In this document: in pieces, positions 33,181 to 47,421 of the stretch
Numbering within the stretch: the first letter of the stretch is position 1
How the letters are laid out: every line of letters starts with the position of its first letter
NCBI GenBank assembly: GCA_016169945.1
Contig: JADLSH010000331.1
Location: 186,001-250,000, forward strand
DNA length: 64,000 nt
Direction of reading: 5' to 3'
From: Trachythela sp. YZ-2020
Taxonomy: Eukaryota > Cnidaria > Anthozoa > Malacalcyonacea > Clavulariidae
The notes under the pieces: generated by a model
Seen by the model: only the letters and a program-made list of their open reading frames with translations
Told to the model about the DNA's origin: nothing
Database searches by the model: none
Position numbers and translations under genes: made by a program

Positions 33181-34160
33181 ACATACAAACTTTATTTAGG
33201 CACGCTAGCCTCAACAACTTATAAGCTGATTTCAATGAGGGGCGTGGTCAGATAAAAAAATTACATATGATACATAACAAGATACTACAAACTACAAGAT
33301 GCAACACTTCTCTAATACAGATATTCTCTTGGGAAAATGAAAAAGGACGAACCAGTTTCAAGTCATTCTTTGATTTACCGTCCTTTTAAAATAACTTAAA
33401 GATGGAGCAATTTTTGCGTCATAGGGTAGATTATTCAAAAGTACAGCCCCATTGTAATTGAAGCATCTTTTACCGAATTCCTTTTTCGGCTTAGGAAGTG
33501 CGAAATCAGTTTCTCTATTTCTAAGATCGTAGGTATTATCACTTTCATTATTTAATCGGAAGGATTCCCTTAGGGTGGGTGCGATGTGGTCGTTAAGAAT
33601 TTTATACATAAAGACAGATTTCAAGTAGTTGTGTCTTACTTCTAAGGGGTTCCAGTGAAGGTTTGCAAGCAAATCAACGGATCGAATGTCATAAGGTGCC
33701 CCAGTCATTACTCTTGCAGCGTGCTTTTGGAATTTTTACAGCCTGTCTCTGAGGCCTACTCCACAATTGTCCCTGAGAGGGCTGCAGTAATCAAAACAAG
33801 GTTGCACAATGGCATTATATAACAGTTTTAGTGTCTCTAATGGTACGAAATGCTTAACCTTTCTCATTGCCACAATGCCAGCACGAACTTTTGAACATGT
33901 GCCAACATGTTTTTCCCAAGTAAGTCTTTCATACATATTCATGCCTATGCATGAATAGTTATCAGTCCTAGGTATTGGCATGTTATTAATTGGAATAGAG
34001 TTACTGGATACTTTATTTTTAATGTTATACGATGATCCAATAAACATATGTTTAGACTTCTTATGGTGAATTTGAAGCTTATATTGTAGCATCCATTTAC
34101 GGATATTTTCAAGATCATCAAGCCTTTCAAATTGGAAACATCAAAGTCAGACAATATTGA
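33180..34160 (-). mobile_element. 5'-truncated L2-like LINE 3' end
   Basis: The minus strand encodes the end of an RT ORF in two frames. 34092-33736 reads KKSKHMFIGSSYNIKNK..., TWEKHVGTCSKVRAGIVAMR and LLYNAIVQPCFDYCSPL. 33708-33358 reads LHWNPLEVRHNYLKSVFMYK, YDLRNRETDFALPKPKKEFG and CFNYNGAVLLNNLP. This is the standard C-terminal portion after the RT palm. A frameshift lies near 33720. The 3' end is at about 33185 with a TACATACATA repeat (TGTATGTA on the element strand). The palm and endonuclease are absent. Confidence 0.85.
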
Positions 34161-34478
34161 GTAGAATTATTTGAAACTGACTCGTCCTCTGATCTGGAAC
34201 ACTTCGCGTGGCGCGTGGAAATGACGTACTGACGAAACGCGTGTGACACGAAACAATCAGCGCTTTGACTCGTCTTTCATATCTGTACAATAATATATTT
34301 AATCTGTGCCTATAGGGGTTGGGCTCAATCCATTGGGCTCGCCTGTTTCAAATTGATAACGTGATCTCTGTACAATGTACTATTTGGCAACACAAGATTT
34401 CGCAAGTCAGCAAAGATAGAATACACGGCTTTTTGAAAACCAGGAATCTGAAAGACCACCGTGTATGTAAATAAGTTT

Positions 34479-34511
34479 AAACAATAATAATAATAATAAT
34501 AATAATAATAG
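34479..34511. repeat. (AAT)n microsatellite
   Basis: About ten AAT units. Confidence 0.95.
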
Positions 34512-34571
34512 AGAGACTGGGATTAGGCTGGATTCCTTGACAATAAATTGGAAATTCCTTGGTTTTCCCAC

Positions 34572-34850
34572 AAATGTGACCTTCCATGGGAAAACATACC
34601 TTAACGCTTTTGAAAAACGTGCTAAAAATTCGTTCGTTATCCGTTCGTTAGGCGTTCAGACGCTTCAGCGTTTCGTTAAAACGATTTTGGAGAACGTTCA
34701 TAATTCCTAACGGCCCGTTGAAACGCATGGAAAAAAACGTATGAAAAATGTTTCAAAAGCGTTCAAACATTTGGATTTAGTGTTCGTTCGAACGATTAGA
34801 TTTCGTTCGAGCGATATTGGATTTCGTTCAAACAAACACTAAGTTCACCA
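34572..34850 (+). repeat. CGTTCGAACG-rich repeat, copy 1
   Basis: It starts TGACCTTCCATGGGAAAAC then CATACCTTAACG, followed by many CGTTCG / GAACG / CGTTNNAACG motifs. The same sequence is inverted at about 54185-54405. It is probably a MITE-like family with self-complementary internal motifs. Confidence 0.7.
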
Positions 34851-37800
34851 ACCTTTTGCAATGTTAGAATCTTATAGGATAAGCATAGAAAGTGTTGCAG
34901 AGAAATACTCCTAGAAAGCGATTCACGCCTGCTCCTTAATACAATTTGTGTAAAAGGAAATTGGGTGTTTATAGGCTACTCGAATCTTCTTCCGTGCGCT
35001 TGTCGATTCTGTCTTAGCGTGAACTACATGAAATGCTATTATTATTTTTGCCGAAATGTAATTATTTCAAGCATAATGTAAAAAAGTTTCTTTTAAAAAT
35101 CTACTAATCGTTTTTGAACAGCCGGTTCGGAGGGTGCAATGATGGAAATCGGTGCTTAAACAATTCTGTAGAGTTTCATAAAGTTCGACAGGACACACAA
35201 AATCGCAAGCCATATGTCGTATTATAACAACTGTATTGCCAGATGCTTTGGCAAGGTGCTAATGAACTTACATTGTCGGAAATCGGTATATCAACAGACA
35301 ACACCTAACTAAATTGAGGAATTTTGCATGGCATATGCATGCAGTTTAAATTCTACATACTGTATTTAGTCTAAGTCCGGAGCCGGAGCAACAAGATCTA
35401 CTGTATGCCTGTGCAGACAGGAATGCCTGCAGATTACAACACTTGTTCTGCACATGCATGCATTGTAGCTTGCGCAGTATAACGGGCCAATATTATGCTG
35501 CTTAATTGAGCTTACAAACAGATCTGTGTATTATGAAAGTCTGCAATGTACAAATATTTTTTGAAATTATATTCGCGAAATATGACGAGAACTAAATTAA
35601 TTAGCATGCCTAACAAGATAGCCGACACGATATTTGCACTCACGCAAGTGCCCTTACACAGCAACGTTATTTTACTATTCTTAATAGCATAATGGGGTTT
35701 GTATATGTCTCTCATTAATATAGGATTGACACACAGGACTGACCCCCGTTGGTTTTGACGTCATATACATGCATGCTGTAGTTGTCAGCACTGTGAAGTA
35801 AATCAATGCGTGCCTTCGGCTTAATTCGAGGCAAATTAATCTACTATATGGCCTACTGTACATTAGATATATGGTAAATATGAGTGAGAACACGGCGGTA
35901 ATCTGGTTTAATACCGCCGAATATTTAGTATGCACCAATTCAAGGGCGGACGTTCATATACATGTTATATATTGTCGGTATGACATACGTGGTGAATCGA
36001 AGTAGGAGAGAAAAAATCTAGCGAGTCATTGTAAAATTGCATATATATGGTAAGTTGGCGTTACATGACATGAACTAATTACTGTAGTTATCTATTATAG
36101 AAAGGTTTATCTAATGCAGTACTGGTAATATAACTCGCTTTAGATTGCTTATTATGACAAGAGGAAATTGATGTATCGTTCAGATGGACGTGAATAAACA
36201 TCAGTTGAAAGGTTGCCAGACCTTCAAAGTGGCTTGGCATGAGGTTTGCGTAGTTTAGCTTGGTGGTCACATAACTGGGATAATTTAAATAGGGTGCATT
36301 TAGCCACACTCAAACAAGAATTGCTTACCAAGTTTATAAAAACATTTTGAATGAATTTGTGGGTAGATGCAACCTCAAAATTGCAAGGATAATAATAGGC
36401 AGGACAAGCATAAAAGATTTTGCCAGAAACATGTCATTGTGTTATGTTGTTATGTTATGCTTACTTGACAATGTGGATGTCTGGGGAAGTCTTGCTTGAA
36501 TTATCGTAGGTAGGCAGGAGGCACAAATTGTGTCACAAGTTGATGTCTCGAAGTGAATGAGGATCACTCTTTTGTTATATTGGTAAGTATAAACTCCCCT
36601 GTGCATGGGTTTGGGACTGTCGTTTCTATATGGGCGGCTGGAGTGTACTTTCGAACCGCTGTTTCTATATGGGCAGTTTGCTATTGCTATATGCCTTAGT
36701 AAAAAAAACTGTGCACTATTCCTGCCAGGGTCGAGTATTAGGTTGCTTTTCAGGGTGGAAATCCGGACATTCGGAATTGCAGAACGCCGGACATTCGAAT
36801 TTAAGTTGCGGAACGCCGGACGTTAACTAACAAAAATTTACCATTTATGCCAGGTCTTAGACATGGCATAATTGGTTTCCTTTTCAGGGTACCATAGCTA
36901 GCGCAGGTAGCTTAGAAACATTTAGACAGTTGACATTGTATGCTATTTTCTATCATTAATTTCTGTGTAGATGCTCTAGTATGAAGGGAAATAAAATATT
37001 TCCTGATGAAATTCTTAGAGATACATTAGTGACCACCAAGAACTTAGTTAATTAATAACATGTATTGATCTAGAGTTAATAATTTGCGGTTGGGGACCGG
37101 CGTAAGGTGATGTCGTTAAAATAGTGTCATTTAAATGCAGTTTTCTGGAACTACCGTATATGCAGCTTTATAGGATGTGCCGGTTTTTTTGTAGATTAAC
37201 CTCGGCCTTTGTGTGGTTTTGGACACCTTAATTACGCTCCCTCACTAAAACTGTAAAATTACTTCACCTAATTATTCCTACACCGAAAGTTGGTGAGGAA
37301 CCTGTGATTAGGTGAAATTTAAAAACGGATAACAAAAAAAATGCTGTTCAAACAGCATAACACTTGTATATGTGGTCGTGTGCTCGCAAAATGAGAGCAT
37401 ATAACTGCAGTGTAGGAAAAAATATGGCAACAAAAATGGCGACCTTGGAATTGATGTAAATAACTAAATAAATAATAAAGAGAATAATCTACAGAATACA
37501 AGTTTGGTTTATAACTATATAAAAGGATTGGGCACATAATAAGCATTCATATAATTGCTGCGGTGCGAGCGAGCCTGAAGCGAGCGAGCGTAGCAGCAGC
37601 CTAATATGTGCAGAGAGGGGGTTTTGAAGTAAATTTTATTTAGCGCATGGAATTGTGGTCGTGCGCGCTTGCTATGCGCAGAACACAAATTTGACGGACG
37701 GAGTCTTCGAATTGTTATCGAATTTCTAAAGGTTTTTCAAGTCTATTTTGACCATTCAAGGTAGGATATTTTGTCTTTTGTTTATATGTTACATTTACAT

Positions 37801-38240
37801 TTGTTTACTCCTTTTTGGAAAGTTGGCAATCTTAATTTATATATCTATGAAACGCTGAAAGCACACAATCGATCGCAGCTAGATTCAGTGTCTGTCTATA
37901 TATAAACTATATATTCTGCATTAGTGCATGCTATCGACTTTGCTTGAGCTGTTAGTGCTGTAAAGCATGGAAGTCTTACATAGAGATGTCTTTAAAAGAT
38001 TTTTCTATCCATTCGCGTTTGCTTTCTCTTGCTGATTTCCATATTTTGCATCAAGTGATGTTTCATGTATGCCGCTTGACGATTGTGACTCCGTGTGAAC
38101 TTGACACAAAGTCACAGATATGCAATTGATCGTCTAAATTGCCTGACTGAATCATTCTGTTTGACCTATTAAATAGGCTACTGTAGGCATATAAATAAGT
38201 TTTTATTCCTATTTTACAATGGACTTAACATTTTTGTCTA
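34850..38240. other. Long stretch without recognised gene
   Basis: Several ORFs of 60-116 codons are scattered on both strands, but none shows a domain or convincing splice borders. A short inverted repeat TTCACCTAAT ... ATTAGGTGAAA brackets about 37261-37318. An internal GAGCGAGC repeat lies at about 37567-37592. Confidence 0.35.
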
Positions 38241-38244
38241 GCCG

Positions 38245-38775
38245 CGGGCCTTCACATATTATTGTCAGAACAGACATGAAGGGTCTCAGTTGTGTGCGCA
38301 CTAAGACAAATATTCGAATGGCAATGAGTTGAAATGAGTTGTGCTTTACATATAGGTGACTCGCATTTCCAAATGCAAAATTATTTTGCGCACATGTATA
38401 TATAGTTTAAAGCTTTTATACACTACAAAAATATGCAAATTTCCTTGCGTGGCAGTGTCCAATTACTCATCGCAGTAAACATGGGTTTCATGTGGGAATT
38501 CCATGTGGTAGAACAATACATGGAAAATATTGATATTTTGAAATAGATGTTACAAAATTTGATGTCTTTCATGTTTCGTGATATATTTAGCTTGTCTCAT
38601 CCTGCAAACTGTGCTAGGGTATGCATCTACTGACAGCGCGTAAGCCACTGGGTCAATGCCAATAATTACCGTCTACTGAATATAATTTGTGTTGCATATT
38701 TGTTTGCATGTTTGTTTCAAGAAGCTAAAGAATAATAACAGTCCCGCAGCATTCCCTACCTTGCTGGTACCCTAG
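38245..38775 (+). repeat. Dispersed repeat, copy 2
   Basis: Reverse-complement relative of 27725-28600. It includes CACATATTATTGTCAGAA, ATTCGAATGGCAA, TAGGTGACTC and CAGCATTCCCTACCTTGC. The ORF present in copy 1 is interrupted by stops here. Confidence 0.72.
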
Positions 38776-40030
38776 TCTATATTCTTTAACGCGCAATAGA
38801 TTTTGCTTTGATCTGTTGACAATTTTTTCTTCATAATAATTATTTCAGGCAGGAAATTAAATCAATTGGCGCGAGATTTAAGCTGCTCAAGGAGAATAGC
38901 CAGACATGCATACTATAGAATATAGCATATCCAAAGTTCAACTGTCTAAATTATAGCCTTTGCCTTGCCTTGTTTTGGCAGCGTGGTTTCCGCATCAGAG
39001 GTTTGAAATATCTTCCAGAATAGTTATTGAATATCTCAATATATGTCAAATTTAAAGAATACTGCACAATAATTCATACTGTACAACTTCATGTAACTAA
39101 TATAACTGCTGTACTATATCTTCGAATTTTCGAATTGAACAATATTCATAGCGTAATTTATCAGAATGTTTAGTTAAATTTGTATAATATTTATATCACT
39201 TGAGTACTTTTGTGCGCCGATAGAGGTTACTTGTTTGCCACATTATTCTATTCTGTTGACAGCTATCCTTAATCTATGCGTTATGGCGAATTTCGTTAGG
39301 AACGTTCAATAATTTTATATACCCGGCGAGAAATATGGACAGCTTTTCGGAAAAAATCCCGTACTACGCGTAGTATGCGTAGTAACATGGGCACACTCTT
39401 TACAATTTTCTAATCAGTATTAGTTGCGTGCATTAGTCCTGTTCACGCACGCGTTTTACATAACGCCCAGTAAAATTCAATACATGCATGCAGGCGATTT
39501 TTCCCGCCATTCTCCTTCAAAAATGTCCTCTCCGGTTGTATGAAAGTGTGCAACAGATGTTCATGTGTTTATTTTATTTTTCCTAACCTGGGTCATGCTT
39601 CTCGTCGCCTTGTTATTTAAAAATCGACCAAAATAACTATCTTAATCCCTCTTGAGTTGGCGCCAAAGGTTAATTACTCAAAATTCTGTAATGATTGAAT
39701 CTGTTGCTGTATGTGCGCATTTCACGGCATATTTTTTCATGCACAATACAATATTTCTTGTAATCTCTTACATATCTCTATTAGTAATAGTTTGGTTTAC
39801 TTCTCCAATATTTCTAATGCATTTAACCAGTGTGCGTGCTTGACTGTCGCTATATTCTCACCCTTAAGGCCTTATCAATTATTCTGATTGTCGTCGACTA
39901 TCCAGGGTTATCTTAATCCCACTTGTGTTTGCGACCCAAGTTATGCAACTTTTTTATAGCGTTCTATAATATACACTATATAGCTATGGCCTGCATGCAT
40001 GCATGAATGGTATCGTACTTGCTATATAAA
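38776..40030. other. No gene seen
   Basis: AT-rich. Contains an isolated CTACGCGTAGTA palindrome near 39363, a motif that recurs near 54 kb and resembles the satellite unit downstream. Confidence 0.4.
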
Positions 40031-41107
40031 ATATATCGTAGCGTAGTATGATATACAGTAGCGTAGTAAGCGTAGTAAGGGTAGTAAGCGTAGTAAAGTA
40101 TAGTTGATTAATATAATATACAGTAGCGTAGTAGCGTAGTAGCGTAGTAGCGTAGTAGAATATAGTTGATTAATATAATATACAGTATAGCGTAGTAGGG
40201 TAGTAAGGGTAGTAAGCGTAGTAGAGTAGAGTATAGTTGATTAATATAATATACAGTATAGCGTAGTAGGGTAGTAAGGGTAGTAAGCGTAGTGGAGTAG
40301 AGTATAGTTGATTAATATAATATACAGTAGCGTAGTAGGGTAGTAAGGGTAGTAAGCGTAGTAGAGTAGAGCATAGTTGATTAATATAATATACAGTAGC
40401 GTAGTAGGGTAAGGGTAGTAAGCGTAGTAGAGTAGAGTATAGTTGATTAATATAATATACAGTATAGCGTAGTAGGGTAGTAAGGGTAGTAAGCGTAGTA
40501 GAGTAGAGTATAGTTGATTAATATAATATACAGTAGCGTAGTAGGGTAGTAAGGGTAGTAAGCGTAGTAGAGTAGAGCATAGTTGATTAATATAATATAC
40601 AGTAGCGTAGTAGGGTAGTAAGGGTAGTAAGCGTAGTAGAGTAGAGTATAGTTGATTAATATAATATACAGTAGCGTAGTAGGGTAGTAAGGGTAGTAAG
40701 CGTAGTAGAGTAGAGCATAGTTGATTAATATAATATACAGTAGCGTAGTAGGGTAGTAAGGGTAGTAAGCGTAGTAGTGTAGAGTATAGTTGATTAATAT
40801 AATATACAGTAGCGTAGTAGGGTAGTAAGCGGGTAGTAAGAGTAGTAGAGTAGAGTATAGTTGATTAATATAATATACAGTAGCGTAGTAGGGCAGTAAG
40901 CGGTAGTAAGCGTAGTAGAGTATAGTTGATTAATATAATATACAGTAGCGTAGTAGGGTAGTAAGGGTAGTAAGCGTAGTAGAGTAGAGCATAGTTGATT
41001 AATATAATATACAGTAGCGTAGTAGGGTAGTAAGGGTAGTAAGCGTAGTAGAGTAGAGTATAGTTGATTAATATAATATACAGTAGCGTAGTAGGGTAGT
41101 AAGGGTA
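40031..41107. repeat. 69-bp satellite array, left part
   Basis: About 15 copies of a unit of roughly 69 bases made of GTTGATTAATATAATATACA, AGTAGCGTAGTAGGG and TAGTAAGCGTAGTAGAGTA. The inner GTAGTA part varies in length between copies. It is interrupted by the element at 41108-45272 and continues beyond it. Confidence 0.93.
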
Positions 41108-44100
41108 CACTCTAAAAAATAGGTGTGTTTGAGTAACACAACTTTTTTGTCCACAAAACAACACATCTTAAGGTGTGTTTAGGTGACATACTAATATGTG
41201 TTACAGTAGCACAACAAAAGATGTGTTTTTGGCTTGTCCAAAAAACAACACACCTTTAGCTGTGTTACTTCAAATGGTGCGTTAGGAAACACACATAGGT
41301 GTGTTACTAACGCCTCCTTGTGTGCTAAGATAGCACACCTTAAAGATGTGTTGGTTTAGCGCATCTAAAACGTGTTTCCTTAACACACCTTCAGTTGTGC
41401 TGAAAAAACACGACTTTAGATGAGCTGAAACAACACGACTTTAGATGTGCTGAAACAACACGACCTTAGATGTGCTGAAACAACATGACTTTAGCTGAAA
41501 CAGCAGGACTTTAAATGTGCTAAACAGCAGGACATTGGGGTTCCTGAACAACACATCTTTAGCTGTGCTAAAATAGCACACCGTTACGAGTCCTACATCA
41601 ATAAATAATAACGCAAATACACTTTGACTTAAACTGTCTTAAATGTTTATAATGTTATTCAGACGGTAGCAGAAGAGGTCTATTACAGCATGTTATGATT
41701 ACAGTCACTATAAAAGGCAAAAATGTTACATTGTGAACAAACAAAACAAGACGTTCTAAAACACGATAACCTAGATTGAATTGTTACTATTGAACTGTCC
41801 AATTCCGTGTGTAGTACAGTACAATATATTCGCGGGTTTGCATATTTGCATTTGGTTTTATTTTTTGATAGTTAGAAATATGCCCAAACGTAAATTGATT
41901 TCAGACTTATTTATAAACACAATTTAATCTAGGGCTATGGGACAGTTTAAATGTCACTATAATAAGCATCATTTCTAAGTTGAGAAACGAATGGAATAAT
42001 GTCTGTTGCAACCAAGGCCGGCAAGGTCGGTGTTCCGTCTGGGTAGCAGCGACCAGACCAACAATTGATATGGAATTTGAAGTCATTTTCTGCATAGAGT
42101 GCCTTGAACTAAGTGTCATGCGTGGAAGTTGCCTACCAAAAATGAAAAAATGCATAGTTATAATATGCTCAACGAACAAACGCATTATATGTGTACATAA
42201 CATAGAAGGCATAACATATACATTAACAAAGAAGACAAAACACTGCAAGGGCTAAACTATTATACAAAATATATAAGGGGTATAGCATTCAACATTCGTG
42301 TAGTGCCTGCTTTTGTTAATTCGATAATTTGTTCATGCAGAACACGTTGAATTGTACTGTACAAATATGTTAACATTACCCATAATTAGTTTGATTAAAT
42401 ATTTGTAGAATCGTTCTGTCTGTTTATACATTTTACTCAATTACACAGGACAATGTCCTTGGGCATACTGCAAGGTGCCCCCTATACATGCAGTGTTATC
42501 ATTTTACCATATCTTTTGCAAGACTAATTCAGTCCCCAAAGGGAATTCTGAAAATAGGCTTGTATTAACACTTATCTTGACATGGGCGAAATAATTAAAT
42601 CTTCCCTATTAACTCTTAATTGCAGTAATGAACCCTTATCATATCTGCCCCACAAGGTAACTTTAATATAAACGTGCCCTTAACTTCTCACCTTTACACT
42701 TGAACTCAAGCAGCTTTTTGCATTATATACCAATGACTGGACTCTTACGCCCAATGCTTTATTCAAAGCTCACTTAGCAGCAATGCACCCTAATCCCCCC
42801 TACTTGCATACCGTATTTTACTCTGTACTGCAGAATAGTGCTACCTGTGTCAAATGGGTAATTTGTCCAGGACGGCTAGAGATGGGCCATCTCACCTTCA
42901 CACTAATTATGCAGCAATTGAGATAAAAGTACTTTTATGTATTATATACCAAACCCAATGAAATATTACAAGTGTAAATTTATATTGCATAAAGCTGCAG
43001 CTACAAAGTGTCATACATATACTGTACATGTATTCAATATATATCAAAGGCGGCTATAACAGGACTGTTACACCCAATGCTTTATTAGCTCACTTAGCAG
43101 CAATGCACCTTAATTCCCCCTACTTGCATACTGTATTTTACTCTGTACTGCAGAATAGTGCTACCTGTGTCAAATGGGTCATTTGTCCAGGACGGCTAGA
43201 GATGGACCATCTCACCTTCACACTAATTATGCAGCAATTGAGACACAAGTACTTTTATGTATTATAAAATATAAACCAAACCCAATTAAATATTACAAGG
43301 GTAAATTTATATTGCATAAAACCTGCAGCTACAAAGTGTCATACATATACTGTACATGTATTCAATATATATATCAAAGACGGCCATGACTGGACTGTTA
43401 CACCTAAATGACTTAATGCTTTATTATCTCATTTAGCAGCAATGCACCCTAATGCGCCCTAGTTGAATATTTTACTCTGTAACTGCAGAATAGTGCTACC
43501 TGTGTCAAATGGGTCATTTGTCCAGGACGGCTAGAGATGGGCCATCTCACCTTCACACTAATTGTGCAGCAATTGAGACACAAGTACATTTTTTGCATTA
43601 TAAACCAAACCCAATGAAATATTACAAGTGTAAATTTATATTGCACAGAACATGCAGCTACAAAGTGTCATACATATACTGTACATGCATTCAATATATA
43701 TATCAAAGACGGCCATGACTGGACTGTTACACCTAATGCTTTATTAGCTCACTTAGCAGCAATGCACCCTAATGTCCCGTACTTGAATATTTTACTCTGT
43801 AACTGCAGAATAGTGCTACCAGGACGGCTAGAGATGGGCCATCTCCCCTTCACACTAATTGTGCAGCAATTGAGACACAAGTACATATTTTGCATTATAA
43901 ACCAAACCCAATGAAATATTACAAGTGTAAATTTATTTTGCATAGGACCAGCAGCTACAAAGTGTCATACATATACTGTGCGTGTATTCAATATCTATCA
44001 AAGGCGGCTATAACTGGACTGTTACACCCAATGCTTTATTAGCTCACTTAGCAGCAATGCACCCTAATGCTCCCTACTTGCATACTGTATTTTACTATGC

Positions 44101-45272
44101 ACTGCAGAATAGTGCTACCTGTGTCAAATGGGTCATTTGTCCAGGACGGCTAGAGATGGGCCATCTCACCTTCACACTAATTATGCAGAAATTGAGTCAC
44201 AAGTAGTTTTTTGCATTATAAACCAAACCCAATGAAATATTAGAAGTGTAAATTTATATTGCACAGAACATGCAGCTACAAAGTGTCAAACATATACTGT
44301 ACATGTATTCAAACTGTCCAAACAGTAGCAGAATACTCCAGACAAAGCGAGCGGGCTGACAAATTAATGCGCCAAGTATTCAAAAATAATATACTGAACC
44401 GCAACTTCTCATTGGTCGAAAACTTGTCGTCAGGAAGTTTGCGAAATTTGAGTACACTGTACTTGGAACACGGCATATTATATGTGATGTATTTGAAAAT
44501 CACTTGCCGAAATAGTGAGAGTACAAGCTTCTTAAACATACTGCGATATTCGTGTCATTACACACCAAAGTATAGCCTGCTTATATTAAAGGACATAATC
44601 CCAAGGGGTGTGTTACTTTACAAGGTGTGTTTTTCCCCAAGATGTGTTAGAAACAAAACCAAATTCATCCTTTGACTGGCTCATGCAGCAACCCCCGAAG
44701 GTAAAAACACTAAAATACGGTTGTCTTCCCAGAAAAAAATAGCGATTAATCGACTTAAGATGAAATATTTAAGGTGGCTCCTCAAAACCTTTAGCAATGG
44801 ATTGAAAACAGATGTGTGTTAAGTTCAAAAATAAAAAATGCATGGGAAAGGTGTGTTCTAGTATTAAGGCGTGCTACTTTGTAAGATGTGTTACCTTCCG
44901 TAGTTGTGTTAGTAGCGATTTAAAGTAGGTGTGTTATCTGAAAAAGATGTGCTATTTGATAAACGCGTGCTATCTCACAAGGTGTGTTCCCTTTCGCAGG
45001 CGTGTTGTATTCCAAAGGTGTGCTCAAGAAACACACAATAGATTTGAAAGCTGTGCTTAAGTTCACAGCAGGAAAAGATGTGTTATTAAAGGGCGTGTTT
45101 CTGAACGCATTATCGTGCTGCTTAACATACCTAGTATGTTAACAAGCATATCAAGGTGTGTTAAAATGCTATGGTCACCAGGCATAACACGCCTGGTGTG
45201 CCACTGTAACACACAATGTGCGAAGGGTAACACACGTCGGCGTGCTGTTAAGCACATCTATTTTTTAGAGTG
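41108..45272. mobile_element. 4.2-kb TIR element with TA target duplication
   Basis: Ends CACTCTAAAAAATAGGTGTG (left) and its near reverse complement (right, CTATTTTTTAGAGTG), flanked by TA at 41106-41107 and 45273-45274. Removing it restores a continuous satellite unit. Subterminal regions of about 0.5 kb (left) and 0.7 kb (right) are packed with short AACACACCTT / AGGTGTGTT motifs in both orientations. Inside are five copies of a roughly 320-bp direct repeat. No transposase is recognised, so it is probably non-autonomous. Confidence 0.85.
42700..44310. repeat. About 320-bp direct repeat, 5 copies
   Basis: Units begin around CCAATGCTTTATT at about 42751, 43073, 43412, 43734 and 44028. They contain TTAGCAGCAATGCACC, CTGCAGAATAGTGCTACC and CCAGGACGGCTAGAGATGG. 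Spacing is 295-340 bases. One copy lacks the TGTGTCAAATGGGTCATTTG segment. Small ORFs here change frame between copies and are unlikely to be coding. Confidence 0.93.
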
Positions 45273-46480
45273 TAGTAAGCGTAGTAGAGTAGAGCATAGT
45301 TGATTAATATAATATACAGTAGCGTAGTAGGGTAGTAAGGGTAGTAAGCGTAGTAGAGTAGAGTATAGTTGATTAATATAATATACAGTAGCGTAGTAGG
45401 CAGTAGTAGTGCAGGCGTCAGAGTAGAGTATAGTTGATTAACATAACATACAGTAGCGTAGTAAGGGCAGTAAGGTGTGCGTAGTAGAGTATAGTTGATT
45501 AATATAATATACCGAGTAGCGTAGTAGGGTAGTAAGGGTAGTAAGCGTAGTAGAGTAGAGTAGAGTATAGTTGATTAATATAATATACAGTAGCGTAGTA
45601 GGGTAGTAAGGGTAGTAGAGTGGAGTATAGTTGATTAATATAATATACAGTAGCGTAGTAGGGTAGTAAGGGTAGTAGAGTAGTAGAGTAGAGTATAGTA
45701 GATTAATATAATATACAGTAGCGTAGGGCAGTAAGGGTAGTAAGCGTAGTAGAGTAGAGTATAGTTGATTAATATAATATACAGTAGCGTAGTAGGGCAG
45801 TGCATAGGTAGTAAGTAGAGTAGAGTATAGTTGATTAATATAATATACAGTAGCGTAGTAGGGTGGTATGGCAGTAAGCGTAGTAGAGTAGAGTATAGTT
45901 GATTAATATAATATACCGAGTAGCGTAGGGTAGTAAGGTAGTAGTAGAGTAGAGTAGAGTATAGTTGATTAATATAATATACAGTAGCGTAGTAGGGCAG
46001 TAAGGGTAGTAAGCGTAGTAGAATAGAGTATAGTTGATTAATATAATATACATAAGCGTAGTAGAGTGGAGTATAGTTGATTAATATAATATACAGTAGC
46101 GTAGTAAGGGTAGTAAGCGTAGTAGAGTGGAGTATATATAGTTGATTAATATAATATAGAGTAGCGTAGTAGGGTAGTAAGGGTAGTAAGCGTAGTGGAG
46201 TAGAGTATAGTTGATTAATATAATATAGAGTAGCGTAGTAGGGTATAGTAAGGGTAGTAAAGCGTAGTAGAGTGGAGTATATATAGTTGATTAATATAAT
46301 ATACAGTAGCGTAGTATATAGGGTAGTAAGCGTAGTAGAGTATACTTGATTAATATAATATACAGTAGCGTAGTAAGCGTAGTTAGCGTAGTATAAGTGA
46401 AGTGAAGTGAAGTATATATATAGAGTATAGAATATATAGTTGATTAATATACGCCTAATATCACAGTAGGCAGTAGCGTA
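45273..46480. repeat. 69-bp satellite array, right part
   Basis: Same unit as 40031-41107 but more diverged and shuffled towards the right (ATATATAG insertions, GTGGAGTATA variants), fading into single motifs near 46560. Confidence 0.92.
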
Positions 46481-47420
46481 TAGTTAGCGTAGTATAGAAT
46501 AGTGGGTAACGGCATAGTTGATTAATAAAACTATATTCTAGTGTATAGTTAGCGTAGTTGATTAATATTAAAATAATATTATGATTGTGGAAGCGTAATT
46601 AGCGTAGTATATATATGTTTTTGTGGTCCTTTTTATGTTCATAGCCATGCATAGGGAATTTACTTTTTGTGTTCTGTATTTTTTTATATTCTGTTATGTG
46701 CAAACTTTTTGTAATATCGTCTTCATTTTATACTTAGTAATTTATACTAAAAATTATTGCAGTCTTTTCATTGACATTGTGTACTTGGGCAAAAATATTG
46801 TGCTCATCGCATATAAACGTATATTCATTGCCTTCAAATGCAAAGCCTTTCATGCGTTTTATATTTCTATAATGATATAATGATATAATATTATAATTTA
46901 TATAATTCTCTATACATAATATAGCGATAAATTTACACCTGAAATCATGAGAAAGATCACACAATTTCTTCCTCTCCTATTAGCATAGCCTCAATAAATC
47001 ATATCATCTGCATGGTTGTCATCGAGCCCGGCGAGGTTTAATTTATCACCAAATTATTTTGGATACTTAGACGCACTTGCGTTGGCGCCTCAGGTTTATC
47101 ACCATTTAATAAGATCAGTATTTTGTTGGTTTTAGTTATCATTCAAGGTTACGCTACTGATATAACTTTTTAGGGCTCCCACTTGTAAGCCCAACCTACT
47201 CTGGTCAAAATGTTACATAAAATAGTTACGTCGTCATCAGTTATGTTGGGCTGTAACTCGTGCAGTAATGACAAGAAATTGTGAAAAAATTATAGAGAAT
47301 ACATGAAATACAAGTGTATAGATTCCTACACCGGCAAGATAGTTAAAATTGCGTAACGTAACCCCTCAAATGAAACAAAACAGTGATTCCTGCAAGAAAA
47401 TATAACCATTCATCAATATA
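46481..47420. other. No gene seen
   Basis: AT-rich DNA after the satellite. An 85-codon ORF at 46623-46880 is hydrophobic and has no recognised domain. Confidence 0.4.
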
Positions 47421-47421
47421 C

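Noticed and set aside
41907..42255. Overlapping 113-codon minus and 91-codon plus ORFs in the 4.2-kb element
   Set aside because: Neither has a recognised domain or a convincing start and splice context; at most one could be real. They need paralogue comparison.
43028..44206. Repeated ORFs such as those with HLAAMHLN and YLHTVFY
   Set aside because: They fall in the 320-bp direct repeats and are broken or shifted between copies, with no sign of protein-level constraint.
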